From NCBI GenBank assembly GCA_000708835.1, contig DF237019.1, forward strand, positions 1 to 64,000: a stretch of 64,000 nt of DNA, given 5' to 3'. This document shows positions 24,886 to 37,129 of the stretch, in pieces. Source of the stretch: Klebsormidium nitens (taxonomy: Eukaryota > Streptophyta > Klebsormidiophyceae > Klebsormidiales > Klebsormidiaceae). The notes under the pieces were generated by a model. It was given only the letters and a program-made list of their open reading frames with translations. It searched no databases and had not been told where the DNA came from. Each line of letters begins with the position of its first letter. Position 1 is the stretch's first letter. The translations under genes and the position numbers were made by a program.

Positions 24886-27800
24886 TTAATAGAGCACGTC
24901 CGCCTTCGCCACGTCCTCGTCAAACTGCCGCCGGTTGCGCCACATAAGTATACTCTGCAGCATGCCCCACGCCGCCATAGCCAATGCGACTAGCAGCAAT
25001 ACGCGCTCGTCGGCTCTCACGACTTGCAGCAAACTCGGGAGAAAACCCGACGCCCCCACGCCGAGCGAATATATCGCCTGTACAAACCCAAAATATTCCG
25101 CCTTGCTGCTCCCCGACAACACGTACGTATTGTATATGCTGACGTAATACGCGCTGACGGTCATCGTGCTGATGACGACGGCCGACGTCACGGCGGACAG
25201 GGGCAGGAACTGGAGGAGCGTTCCGCCCATGAAGAGGGCGGAAGCGAGCGGGTAAACGGAACCGTAGTAGACGGCCGGATGGAGGTGCATTATCCCCAGG
25301 AAATAAGCGGCCCCCCCGATTAGGTACATGATCTGGAGTATGACTGTCTGAACTAGAATGAAGTCGACGGTCCCGTGGCATAACCCGTGGTCGGTTTGCA
25401 CCAGGGTCGCCCGCGTGAGAGCAACCGGGCCGTCGAACATATACTGCAAGCAAACAAGGAAAAAGGTGAGAAAGCCATCGAATAAAATCCATGTAAGTGC
25501 CCGGTTGAGGCAGCCGGCATCAGAAACTTACTGCAAAATCAGTACGAGGGAGATGAGGATAGGGACCGGGCATCAGAATGGTCAATGCCCTACGCCTTTC
25601 TGTCTTCCTCCTGTCAGGTCGAGCAAAATTAAATGCTCAGTGCACGAAACTAAGATTCCGAGGAAGAGGAGAACGTGACTATCTCAAAATCGGGTGATCT
25701 TTCTACAGGGGTTGCGCCTCAAGTCAAGCAGCTACTGTTCCCTGCCAGTTCGTACTCCGGGCCAAACAACTCCGTTACAATGTTTGGGACCCAAGGCTCG
25801 TCTCAGAACCAAAACGATTTCACAAATTGCAAAGAACAACACAGGAGAAACTGTCTTAATATTTTGCGCCTCACCTCAAAGCAGCTACTGACCATGCTCA
25901 GCATGACGCAGTTCGTCAGTATACTCGAGGAGAAGAAGTAGCTCAGCCGCGTGCTGAGCCACCCCCAAACCTCCTTTAACCCGTGCCTAACCCCTCTGAA
26001 ACCCCCCTTAACCGGCTGCATAACCGGCAGGTTTAGCTCCCCGTCCTCCTGGGTGGTGTGAATGAGCCGGCCGTGGGACACCCACAGCGAGACGGCCAGT
26101 GTGAATACGGTCCCGCTGATGAAGAGAACCGCCGAGTAGAGGATCCACGTCACCAGTCCGTAGTTTCCGAACCAGACGCCCGCGATAAGCGCAGCAACTA
26201 GAACGGCGATCTCGTAGGTTTCGGTGGCGAGGTCGCCGAGCGTGCCGATGCGGTTGAGGACTTGTTCGTGGACCAGGATGTTGCTGCCGAACATGCGCTG
26301 GACGTACGTTTTGATGGCCTGCAAACAGGGTTAAGAAGGTGGTTAAGCATTTGGCCAACGTAGAAATCTTTAGAGCGATCACAATGTGTGAGGACCTGTT
26401 CGTGGATCAGAATAATGCTGCCGAACATGCGCTGAACGTACGTCTTGATGGCCTGCGAAAGCGGGTTAAGAGGGTGCTTAAGGGAGCTGGTCATAGGGAA
26501 ACGTTGAAAAAGATCCATATCGCGTGAGGACTTGTTCGTGGACCAGGATGCCGAACATGCGCTGGACGTGAATTTCAATGGTCTGCAAGAGCGGGTTAAA
26601 AGGGTGGTTAAGACTTGGGTTATAGGATACTGGGAACATTCATACTGCGTGAGGACTTCTTCGTGGACCAGAATGTTGCTACAAACATGCTTTGGACGTA
26701 TGTTTCGATGGCCTGCGCAAGCGGGTTAAAGAAGCGGTTCGAGACAGCGGTGAATGCTCTAGTGAGAGTTACACGGAAGAAGTTTTCAACGCTGTTTGAA
26801 CACTCTCCGCTTTGCACCTCACGGGAAGAAGAAAGACAACTCCGATTGTAGATTTCGGTTTCAAAGTGTTGCACGATGAAGGATTCATCGGGAATTGGGG
26901 TTTGAGGCAATACAACTTCTGGAACAGGTGAAATGGAAAAGGAACGTTAACGAAAGAGTAAGGGGTCCGCTACAACTGGATCAAGACCCTCGCGCACGAC
27001 CAGGGACCTCAGTTTTCGTGGCTAAAAGAACGGCGCTTCATAGCCTTCGTCAATACTCTCCCCTTTCGACGGCTGAAGATCGACATTCTTCTTCCCTTCC
27101 AGCCGGCGCTGCTCATCTGCATGTGCCGCATGCACTCGACCAGGTACAGCCACACGGGCGGGCCGCTATCCAGTCAACGGTCGCGATCTAATAAAGGGCA
27201 AGATCAACGGCCGAAAACGCACCTTCCAGCCGGCGCTGCTCATTTGCATGTGCAGCATGCACTTGACCAGGAACAGCCAGACGAGCGGGCCCTCACGAGA
27301 GTCCGAACAAACGGCTGTAACGGGATCGATCGGCGCTATCAGCTAACTTGTCCAATGATGCGGATGGCCGCTCGTTTTGAAAAGGAAGAAACGACTTGAA
27401 AAGGGAGACTATTTATTCAAATTACAAGGAGACCCACCTTCCAGCCGGCGCTGCTCATCTGCATATGCAGCATGCACCTGAGCAGGTGCAGCCACACGAG
27501 CGGGCCGCTATCCAGTCAACGGTCCTGATCTGATCAAGGGCGAGATCAACGGCCGAAAACGCACCTTCCAGCCCGCGCTGCTCATCTGCATGTGCAGCAT
27601 GCACTTGAGCAGGTACAGCCAGACGAGCGGGCCCTTCGGCACCGGCAGCAGGATCATGGCGGCGTAGATGCACGCAAGCGCGCCGGAGCAGAAGACGAGC
27701 AGCGAGACGATGTGGCGGTGCGCGAGGTCGGACCAGACGCCCGTCAGGGGGGACCACCCGAGGTAGGCCAGCGTGTAGCACAGGTACAGCACGCCGAAAT

Positions 27801-29611
27801 ACGCCTGGAAGTCGCACCCGAACCTGGGGAGGGGGGGAAGAAAGACGGTTATGATTTCATTCTAGGTACAGGTAGAGGAGAAGTAGGCCTGGAATCGCAG
27901 CGGATCCTGCCGGGGGGAAAGGGGGAAGTAGATTACTTTTTGTTCAGTGACGTTCTTTGGTAAGTACAGGCAGAGGACGACAAAGTAAGCCTGAGAGGAG
28001 CAGCCGAACCTGCTAGGGGGGAGGGGGAAACATGTTTTGTCCTACGTTTTGAAGTGATATTTTGGTGACCTTAGAGCAAGACCAAGGAAACTGCCACCTG
28101 CAGCTCAAAGACATTTACATGCAAGACGAGCAGGTGGGTCACTGACAGCTGTCCTAAGGTGACAGCTGTGCATCAGAATGCTGATGCGCGTGCTGTTGAA
28201 GGGCGTATTGCCAAGAAAGTAAGAGGGAATCATAGGGAAGAAAGTCTCTGACTCCACAAAACTGCAAACACATCAATGTGTTACCTGAGCTCCTTAACCT
28301 GGTCAAAGATAGGTCAGTCACTTGCGCAGCCGAAGGTCGTAAGTATGCGCGATCCTTAAGATACTTGAGCTGCGTAAGTGCATTCGAGTTGTGGCATCAG
28401 GAGAGGTTGGTACTAAGACCTCCTGACTGTCTTTTCGTACATTCGTACATTCAGGAGACTGGCGTTTGGGGATAGAGGGTGGTCCTAGAATAGAGACAAC
28501 ACACTCCAAAAGCTTCTCAATGAATAGAAGAATTAGAAGCATGTGGGTTAACAGAACCGGTTGGGTTTCTTGAATGGTAATCGTGGTGTCAAGCACATCT
28601 AACTGTGATCGGACAAGAACTTCTGAGGAGCAGAGCTCAGTCACAGGTGAGAGGCGGCGGCAGTCCAGCTGGTTGAAGTGCCCCAGGTTCTTTTAATGTG
28701 GCTAACAAGGCCCGGTTAAGAGCGAACTCAGCTTGCCAGCTGCCTACAAGAGCCAGCATTCTCGCAACGCAACTCCAGTGAAGGCAAAAGGAACTGGGTG
28801 TCGTTGATTTCTAGAAACTCAATGTGAGGAGGAGGTCCAGGCTATTCAAAAAGATCCAGGACTCAGCTCTTCTGATTCTAAAGCATCCAATACTTGGAAA
28901 CGGGATGCATCCAATGTCCACCCTCAGACCTAGGGGCAACAATGGGCTAATGGGCTATTACAACCATCAGCTCAGCCCCTAAGCAGAACTCATGCAATGC
29001 TGACTCACTATGCTGACTCGGTTGGACATAGTTTCTCCAAGCAGCTGAAGATGAAGCACGCCCTGACATCAAGTCGGACACAGCTGCCTACAAGAGCCTA
29101 CAAGGGGCTCTGACTTCTGCCTCTCGGCGACCATACCTGACAACCAACACAAGGTGAACCCAATTGCTTCATAGAAAAAACATCACAACAAGTTTGTGCA
29201 TAGCAACCCAGAAAACATCGACAACTGGAAATCACGATTCCAGGTTGATACTAGACACAATGCTGACAGGTGTCAACCTCACAATCTCATAATGATGCAC
29301 CACACAATGCTGACAGGTGTCGAAGCGAGCCCCATTGGCCAGTGCCCCCACCTGTTGATCAGCAGCATATATGTAAAGTACTTATCCACGTCCAATAGGA
29401 TATCCGCCATCCCCATGATGGTAGACAGCCTCCAGTAGTGCCGCATGCTCAGGTCTTCCACCTTCAGAAACCCAGGGCACTCCCTCCCCCCGAGCAGGGA
29501 GTCCTTTGCAGACTCGTCCGCCATCTGAGCCTTCCCCCCAATCTCAGCCTCGCCGCCTGACTCTGCGTCAGCCTCCTTGCTTGATGAATCGTCTCCCTCA
29601 GGGACAGCCAT
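24886..29611 (-). CDS. MFS-like multi-spanning transporter, 500 residues
   Basis: Four exons on the minus strand: 29611-29352, 27823-27565, 26318-25893, 25443-24886; lengths sum to 1503 nt and phases agree. Exon 1 encodes an acidic Ser/Glu-rich cytosolic N-terminus, then a first hydrophobic stretch. Exon 2 contains LTGVWSDLAHRH, resembling MFS motif A (G-x-x-x-D-R/K-x-x-R-R), between strong membrane segments (GVLYLCYTLAYLGWSP and IVSLLVFCSGALACIYAAM). Exons 3 and 4 add further hydrophobic helices and a central hydrophilic loop (THTTQEDGELNLP region). The C-terminus is charged (RRQFDEDVAKADVLY). I infer a major-facilitator transporter with about 10-12 helices; subfamily and substrate are not recognisable. 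Both edges of its internal introns carry exon-edge copies. The ATG at 29611 is chosen because no upstream in-frame ATG was seen. Confidence 0.8.
26400..26720 (-). repeat. Copies of transporter exon 3 5' edge (3 copies)
   Basis: On the minus strand the start of exon 3 (GCAG|GCCATC, reading AIKTYVQRMFG, then VHEQVL) recurs upstream. Using GAACATGC as a marker, the true copy is at 26289 and the repeats at 26423, 26553 and 26693 (steps 134, 130, 140). All three keep an AG acceptor. Similarity declines with distance. Confidence 0.9.
27096..27562 (-). repeat. Copies of transporter exon 2 3' edge (3 copies)
   Basis: The end of exon 2 (reading KCMLHMQMSSAGWK, donor AAG|GTGCGT at 27564) recurs downstream on the minus strand, with the matching CTTCCAG block at 27438, 27223 and 27096 against 27565 for the true copy. 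Copies at 27438 and 27223 keep a GT donor (GTGGGT and GTGCGT); the one at 27096 has lost it. Intron sequence (GCCGTTGATC...) is included. Confidence 0.9.
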
Positions 29612-30541
29612 TTTGATTTGAATCGGACCCTGAGCAAGATTGCTCAACTCCCCAGAGAAAATTGGCGGGGCCAGGGTTTGCTTTTGGGGTTCCTTAAAGA
29701 CCCGGAAGCTTCCTGCTAGGGTTTCTCGCGTTCCTTCCGCCTCAGAATGCCCTGCTGCTGACCACCCATGGAGCAAACCCTAATTTTGACTCGAACCCTA
29801 ATTTTGTAAGGATGCGCTTAGCGCGGAAGGTCAGAAAGGATCACTTTGCTAAGGCCTGGGTTGTGCTTTTTTGGCTTTGGCGAGAGCTTGTGAGTGAAGC
29901 AAATGTGCTGCAGCATTCAACGCACCACCGCCCGGAAGAGAGGAAGCAACCCTTCACAATTCTCATGCAATCTCTCATGATGAACATTCAGGACTTCAGC
30001 CTCAGGACTTCGAATAGGACGAAGCAGAATCTGCATCTGCGCATGCAGTGCCTAGCCGCTGGTATCGTGCCGGATGTATCGGACGGCTGAGAAGTCGTCC
30101 TTATGTAGCCATCGGACGAACAGCTGTGAAGGAGTAACGTATCTCAATCTCGTCCAAATTCCACTGGGCAAACATCATAAAGCAGTCCAAAAGTCCGAGT
30201 GGCACGTGGGAATAGTGTCGAACGCTCATTGGTCAGGTTGGGATCCCCTTTTCCGCTCACCCTGGGCCTGAGTCCAAGACCGGAGTCCCAGCAAACCAGC
30301 TGAGCTTGCTTCATATGCGCTGGTTCCGCTTCTGAGAAAGGCCATGCGCTGGTTCCACTCACCATGGCGGGCTGCGGCGTCCCTCTCAACAAAACCAGCT
30401 CAATAGGTGTTATTACTCATTTCCCCTCAAAGCACCCAAGCTCATTTGGCTGCAATAGTGCTTCTGTCGGAGTAATTCAACTGCATTCAGTTGCTTCGGC
30501 CCGTTGCAACGCTGTCGCATTGAGAGATCCTGAAAGGAGCC
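29612..30541. promoter_or_regulatory. Shared divergent promoter of transporter and CHL27
   Basis: A 930-bp gap separates two divergent start codons. Near the transporter start are three telo-box-type words: TAGGGTTT at 29717, AAACCCTAA at 29775 and ACCCTAA at about 29795. In plants AAACCCTA boxes occur in promoters of highly expressed genes. I did not find a convincing TATA box for either gene. Bidirectional regulation is inference. Confidence 0.45.
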
Positions 30542-33500
30542 ATGGCGACGTCATGCTCTCTGCTGTCGCTGACATCAGCAGGCGCGCTCGCACCAGCTGC
30601 ATTCTGCCAAGGGGTCCGTCTCCGCCCCCGCGCCGGCAGACAATGCACCCCCCCTCACGCAAACCGCCTGCACAGCAGCGGCAGCAGCTTCTGTGCAGCC
30701 TTCTCGCTCCCCCTCAGCAGGCGTGATGACGTCACGGTGATGTCAGCGACGGCGGACGGCGCCGCACCTCAGCCGAGGAAGGGTGCCAAGGGCCACATTG
30801 ATGAGACGCTCCTTACTCCCCGCTTCTACACCACCAACTTCGACGAGATGGAGCGGCTGTTCAACGAGGAGCTCAACCCGCATCTGAAGCAGGAAGAGTT
30901 TGTGGCAATGCTGCAGGTGGGAGGCTTTGACCATCCGCACCTTTTTCTTCTGCTTAGGGGGGTTGGGGCAAGGGGGTCGTTGTTGTGTTTGCAGGGACCA
31001 TCCTTTTCAGTGTCCTGTGCCCTATTCCGACTTTGCCCTGAAGGGGAACCCTGCAACTGTGCTAGGCGGGGGCGTTGTTGTTCTGTCTCCTTTCTGCGAT
31101 CCCGTTGGGGTGGTCAATTCCTTTTGTGGGGCTGCATTCTGACTCTACAAACCTCCTCTGCTGCCAAACACATTGCTCGCAGCATTCTCCGGTAGCGGCA
31201 ACCAATTGCCAGCCCTCTAGAAGCTAATTTGATGATGTAGGTAGGGCGTCGAAGTCTCCTTGCATTGCGTCGCCTGCCCGACGAACTTTTTCGATTGCAT
31301 CTGCTCGTTTCCAGATGGGGATTCCACTGACCGGCACAGGGAACAGCGCCTCCGGATTCAGTTCCTTTCTTGTCTGTCTTTCAGTTGACTGCCTATCTGA
31401 CACTTAGGGAAAGCAGAGCTCCTAGGCTTCTTCGAACAAGGGCTTTGTAACCAGTGATATTGTTTACCTGAGGACGAACCACAACCAGCGGCACAAAGTG
31501 CCGAGTCTGACATGTGAAGAATCCAAAGGAGGGCATGATAAGCTATTCAAACTTAAACCAAGAATGCAAACCACCGTTCAAATATCAATTCTCTCTAGCC
31601 AGATTACGGAGACCAGCTACAAGCAAATTCACTCAGTCTTAACCCCAAAAAATAAACCCGATCTTCTCTCACCCCCAGGAGATGGCGGCCGACTACAACC
31701 AGCGTCACTTTGTGCGCGGCGCCGAGTTCCGGTCTGCCGCCGAAAAGCTCCAGGGAGCGACGCGCAAATTCTTCGTCGAGTTCCTCGAGCGCAGCTGCAC
31801 GGCTGAGTTCTCGGGCTTCCTGCTCTTCAAGGAATTGGGGCGGAGGCTAAAGGTAAGGTTCTGATTTCTGCTACCAATTCCTAGCCTTTCGTCCCGCTTG
31901 TCTGTGAAATGGAGTAGGTTGTTTTCGAGTTCTTTTGCTGGGTTTCTTGAGGGCAGCTGCAATGCTGATTTCTCGGGAATTCTTACTATTGGAAGAAGTG
32001 GGCGCACGCACAAGGACCGTTTTCGGGGAGAGTCGAAAGGCTATCTAATGGACGCCGTTTGGTATGCAGTCTGTGTCATCCCATTGTCTGGCAAAGTCAG
32101 CTCTTTCGTACTTCCAACAATTGCAACCCTCCCAGTCCCGGAAGCTGAGTCTATTTCCACCCCAGCGAGGCTCGCATTCTGCGGATTCTCAGCATCGACA
32201 AATCTGTCTCTCGTTGCAGAAAACCAATCCGGTGATTGCTGAGATCTTCACCCTGATGTCCCGGGACGAGGCTCGGCATGCCGGGTAGGCTTCCCCCTCC
32301 CGCCGCCTCTGAGAGAACAAGGCAAAAGCGGTATGCAGAACTTGGCCTCGTAGGATCACCGTTTATCACCGACTTTGTGTATCCTCCTTATGCCGTTTCT
32401 TCTGTGTGATGGAAACATCACTGGCTTCCTGAAAAGGGGCACAGGGGAGACCTACGTAAGAACAGGCCCCGGAAGTGACGTTAGCCACCGCATCACAGAG
32501 CATCCGCGCATAGTATCACCACTTTATCCGGCTTCGACGTTCATATGGCTTACACCAGAGATTCCAAGTACGTCCTAGAGCCTCTCAAAAACGAGTTCGG
32601 GGTTCCAAACCAAAGCGTCAGTCTCCGCATTCCGATGCTGCTTTTTAGCAACGCCCTCATCGAAATTTGTGTTGCTAGACCTAGGCCTTGGCTGACCAAG
32701 AACCGCAGCTACCCATTTGCAAATCTCCTCATTTGACCTCGAAGGTTCAACATAAACCGTTCTTCTCCCCAGCTCCCCGTGCAGCGTTTGAACAAGGCCC
32801 TCACAGACTTTCCATTTTTTCCTCGAATGTGCTCCCTCACCGAGAGCCGCAAGTATAGGCTTTACAGATTCCCTTTTTGACAAAGTTGGGGGTCTGACTG
32901 ATCCAGGCCGTTCTTCTTCCCAACTGCGATGCAGCTTCTTAAACAAGGCCCTCACCGACTTTGGTCTCGCTCGACCTGGGCTCTCTCACAGGAACCGCAA
33001 GTACACGTTTTTCAAACCAATCAAAACATTCCGAAGTGAACAACGTCCCTCCGAGGATCACATTCAACGCGGCTTTCCTTCTACCGTTCGTAGATTCCTA
33101 AACAAGGCCCTGACCGACTTTGACCCTTCGCTCGACCTCGGCTTCCTAACCAAGAACCGCAAGTACTTGTCCTTTAAACCAGTCACGATAGTACGATTAA
33201 AGATTGTTCCTGCGAGGGTTACAACTTAACCCACTACTTTCCCCCGTCTCCAGATTTCTAAACAAGGCCCTGACAGACTTTGACCTCTCGCTCGACCTGG
33301 GCTTTCTCTGTAAGAACGGCAAGTAAACACTCTTCTAACCAGTCACAATACTGCGAGTAAAGATTGTTCCTGCGGGGGTTACATCTTAACCCAGTACTTT
33401 CCCCAATTTCAGATTCCTGAACAAGGCCCTCACCGACTTCGACCTGGGCTTCCTCACCATGCAAGAACCGCAAGTACACGTTCTTCAAGGTAGTCACAAC

Positions 33501-35705
33501 ATATTGTGAGAAAGACAACGTTTCCCGAGGGTCACATTTAAACCCGATATCGTCCCCCCTAATCAGATTCCTAAACAAGGCCCTCACCAACTTTAACCTC
33601 TCGCTCGACCTCGTTTTCCTCACCAAAATCCGCAAGTACGCGTTCTTCAAAACCGTTCATAACGATTTGGGGGGTCTAAACCAGACCTATCTTCACATGC
33701 AGATTTTTAAACAAGGCCCTCACCGACTTTGACCTCTCGCTCGACCTGGGTTTTCTCACCAAAAACCGCAAGTATACGTTCTTCAAGCCCAAGTACATTT
33801 TGTACGCGACTTACCTCTCCGAGAAGATCGGCTACTGGCGCTACATCACGATCTACCGGTTTCTCAAGGACCACCCCGACCGCGTGCTGTACCCCATTTT
33901 TGGAAAGTTTGAGGCCTGGTGTCAGGACGAGAACCGGCACGGGGACTTTCTGGCGGCGGTGCTGAAGAGCACGCCGCAAGATTTGAAGGACTGGCGGGCC
34001 AAGCTGTGGTCGCGATTCTTCTGTCTTACGGTAAGGAAAAAGAGGAGAAAAAAGGACGCAAGTCTCGACGAAATAAGCCGTTCTTGACGTCAAGCTCGGG
34101 GGCCGGGTTGGGTTTGCTTGGGCGTTGAGTTGGGTTTCTTTGGAGTTAGAACGTTGGGATGTCCAATACATTCGACCCTGTTGTGGTAGAGCTTAGCAGC
34201 AACAGAATCAAAGATTTCCTCGGAGCGGGATTCCGATGCTTGGGCTTTACAGGTTCTAGAACTTTAGGGTGTCAGGACTTCGATGAAGCACGAGAAGCTG
34301 TTGAGGGTCTGGAAACTCCCAAATTAGTGGAGAAGTTTTGAGAACTGGTATAAAGCCGCCGACTTTCAGACTCTGCAAGGTTTCGAATGGCCGGATCTTT
34401 TAAAAAGCCGGAACGCTGAGAACTGCTTAGGACTCGCGATGAGTCAGATGCTGACCGTCTTTGCGCTATGCTGGGATTTGGACTGAGCGGAGAGTTCCTC
34501 ACGCTGAGATTAAATATTCCCATAGGTTTTGCAACCTTGAAAACTTGTGAGCAAAAATTGTGAGATTTGAGGATCGGGCACATCCGCCCTCGACAGCAGC
34601 CTCTACTAGGATCTGATTGCTGGGGCGCAGTATCCACTTTTTTTCCTAGGGAAACGACCAAAATTGGGAGCGGTGGGCCGACGCAATAGGTCCGAGAAAC
34701 AGAAAACTTAGACACGCACGTGTATAAGTTGTGTCTTTTCAATGGAGAAGCTTTATCCATGTTTCTAGGACCTTGGTGGTTTGGCTGACGGCGCGCTTGA
34801 TCAACGCAGGTGTACGTAACCATGTATCTAAACGACGTTTCGAGGACGACGTTCTACGAGTCAATCGGGTTGAACACGAAGCAGTATGACATGCACGTCA
34901 TCATCGAGGTAAACACGCAAGCCAAAACCTTGATCGACTACTGTTCGTTTTGTTTCCTCAAAGATATTTCGTCGAGTTCTGTTCCTGTTATCGGATCACG
35001 CTGTCTCAGCATCCGATTGTTTTGCTGCCTCGACTTAGTACTATATGAGAAGTTGTTCGAGCACTCCTGTGGTTTTCGATTGTTGGCCGCCAAGGAGGGC
35101 TGCCACTAGTCATTCGCCACGTGGCGCAAGCCCAGTCAGGCTTAGAGTTCAAGATCAATTACCGTTCTAGAAGTTTCTCCGGAAGAGGAGCGCGGGCAAA
35201 GTAGATAAGGCGTGCAAGCCCGAAGACGTATCCAAAGACATGCAGATACAAGAAAACGTCCAGCGGTTTCAAGCGCTTTTGCTGAGAAGGCCTGCTTTTC
35301 TGCCTCTTCTCGAACTCCTCCCTTGTGCCAGAAACAACAGAAAAAAGCTCGAAAATTCGAGCCTGTTCCTCAAAGGCTCTAGTTGTTTGCGTTCCCCTCT
35401 GCTCACCGTGAAGCATTCTTGCATCCCCACCTTATCCGCAGACCAACAAAACAGCGGCCCGCCTCTTCCCCGCCGTATTGGACGTGGAGAATCCAAAATT
35501 CCAAGCTGGGCTCGATAGGTTATGCGACCTCAATACGCGATTGAAGGCCGCCCAGAAAAGCGGCGACCCGAAGTGGCTGCGGAACCTGAAACTCGTTCCG
35601 GTGGTCGCCGGAATCGCAGCGGAAATCCTGGGCCTGTACATGATGCCAGCTGTCGAGGCTGGGTCGACCGATATTGCACCGTTCGAGCCTCAGCTTATGT
35701 ACTAG
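30542..35705 (+). CDS. CHL27: Mg-protoporphyrin IX monomethyl ester cyclase, diiron subunit
   Basis: Aerobic cyclase catalytic subunit (CHL27/CRD1/AcsF), forming the fifth ring of chlorophyll in plastids. Exons: 30542-30916, 31679-31852, 32220-32284, 33703-34030, 34810-34908, 35442-35705; 1305 nt, 434 residues. The first ~90 residues are Ser/Ala/Arg-rich, as in a plastid transit peptide, then [14 protein letters not shown] begins the mature protein. Diiron ligands are in place: [24 protein letters not shown] (E-x-x-H) and [10 protein letters not shown] (E-x-x-H). The C-terminus ([10 protein letters not shown], then FEPQLMY) matches plant proteins closely. The codon split at G|GA between exons 3 and 4 is consistent. 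Divergent from the transporter at 29.6 kb. Intron 3 holds a seven-copy array of exon 4's 5' edge. Length is normal for the family. Confidence 0.97.
31915..32015 (+). repeat. Copy of CHL27 exon 2 3' edge (1 copy)
   Basis: The sequence reading [13 protein letters not shown] at about 31943 parallels [13 protein letters not shown] of exon 2 at 31781, a step of 162 bp. It is diverged, interrupted, and has no clear GT donor. Confidence 0.8.
32645..33702 (+). repeat. Copies of CHL27 exon 4 5' edge (7 copies)
   Basis: Segments matching the first ~85 bp of exon 4 ([17 protein letters not shown], then RKYTFFK) start at about 32645, 32785, 32935, 33094, 33254, 33413 and 33567; the true exon starts at 33703. 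Steps are about 140, 150, 159, 160, 159, 154 and 136. All from 32935 on keep an AG acceptor or close form, and each unit includes ~70 bp of shared intron (for example AAGATTGTTCCTGCG). The most distant copy is the most diverged; the one at 33254 has a stop, the one at 33413 a deletion. Confidence 0.95.
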
Positions 35706-37129
35706 GCGGAGGCAGTTCAAATTGAGCCATTGATTCTATATGCCTTCGCCACGTGTTTTTGCTTGATCTTGCGAGTAGAGCAACCAGTGGCTGACGTTTC
35801 CGTCAGGCAGGCCAACTGCAAAGGTGCAGAAGCAACCATCGCACTAGGTGATAACAAAACATTGATTCCTTGTTGAAGCAATGAAGGGCGGGCTTCACTT
35901 TAATGTTGCTGATCGTTATAGTTCTTCTTTGAACAATACCATATGATCATAGCTCTTGAACGATAAGTTTGAGTCCACCAAACATACTCAAATTTGAGAA
36001 GATGCGCGCATATAAGCGAGATCGTCAAAGTCGTCATTCCAGTCGTACGTCCGTTGTCACTGCTGCCGGCAGGGTCAAAACTCTTTGAGAGTCCGACTAA
36101 GTTATGAAAATTTGTAAGCCCAGTGCCATCGCGGACTTGCACAGCCCAAGCACGTTGACTGTTGCGATGCGGTCCGACGCTTCCCGTGAGTCATGCTTTG
36201 AGCTATAGTACATGACGGTCCGAGTCAGTAAGTACATGTTGGATACGCAGTATACTATCTGTCAATATTGCACTGAAGCCTAAGTGTCCGGACGTACCTT
36301 CATGCACTTGCTTGTCCAGGATCGATCAAGGACTTGACGATCGAGTCGCTGGCACATTTAGTAACCAGTGAATCTAGAATATATTAGGGTCCATTGTGCG
36401 GCATACGCGGCCCTTACAAATCATGCATTGAATGAATTTGCATTCAATAAATCAAAGAATCGACCGTCTCATACTTAAAGCATCAGTGGACAAATGTCTG
36501 CGATATCTTGCCAGCCACTGAGTACGTTGGGCGATCCGACTACAGCCCAATGAGGCACCGCAGTGCATGATCGAGATAATTGAAGACCTGGACTCGCGGT
36601 GATACAGCGCAATGATCCAATGATCATAATCCGAAAGCTACTTCATGAGTATTGAACTTTTGTTGCTATTAGTGTGAAGCCACTTCGCATACGGTATAGC
36701 GGAATGGTATTTGACCTTCGATTCTTTATCCACTATCTGTACGCGACTGGTCCTTTACATCTAAACAAGTAACAACTATCCAGTTACAACAAGCGTCAAA
36801 TTATATAAGCAATCAACGAATCATATACGATATAACCAATTGCACGAATGTAAGCTATGCGGCGGTGCTATTCTGTGAGCTAAAGTGTCTTAGGGCAATA
36901 TCACCGTAACTTGACCAGGCTACGTCAGCAAGTCAAATCAATAAGCAACTTTTTTCAATTAGGTGATGGCTGTATGCCATTCAATAAGTGACGTATCGCG
37001 TCTTTGCCTACTTAATACCTTGCCTTTCGCAGCAATGGCCTAATCCAACTCGTCTATACATGAAGACTTACCTACTGACGTATATACGCCATTTAAAACG
37101 TGGGTACTTCGCCAAGCCCCACGCGTATC
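35706..37129. other. Intergenic, AT-rich, between convergent genes
   Basis: CHL27 and the antiporter gene end towards each other across this 1.4-kb stretch. It is visibly AT-richer than its surroundings and has no supported exon. Confidence 0.55.

Noticed and set aside
24886-25450. Transporter called as a ferroportin or UNC93 protein
   Set aside because: No family-specific block could be matched; only a generic MFS motif A is visible.
32645-33702. A CRISPR-like or satellite array reading of the regular repeats in CHL27
   Set aside because: Units translate as the start of CHL27 exon 4 and keep its acceptor, so they are exon-edge copies.
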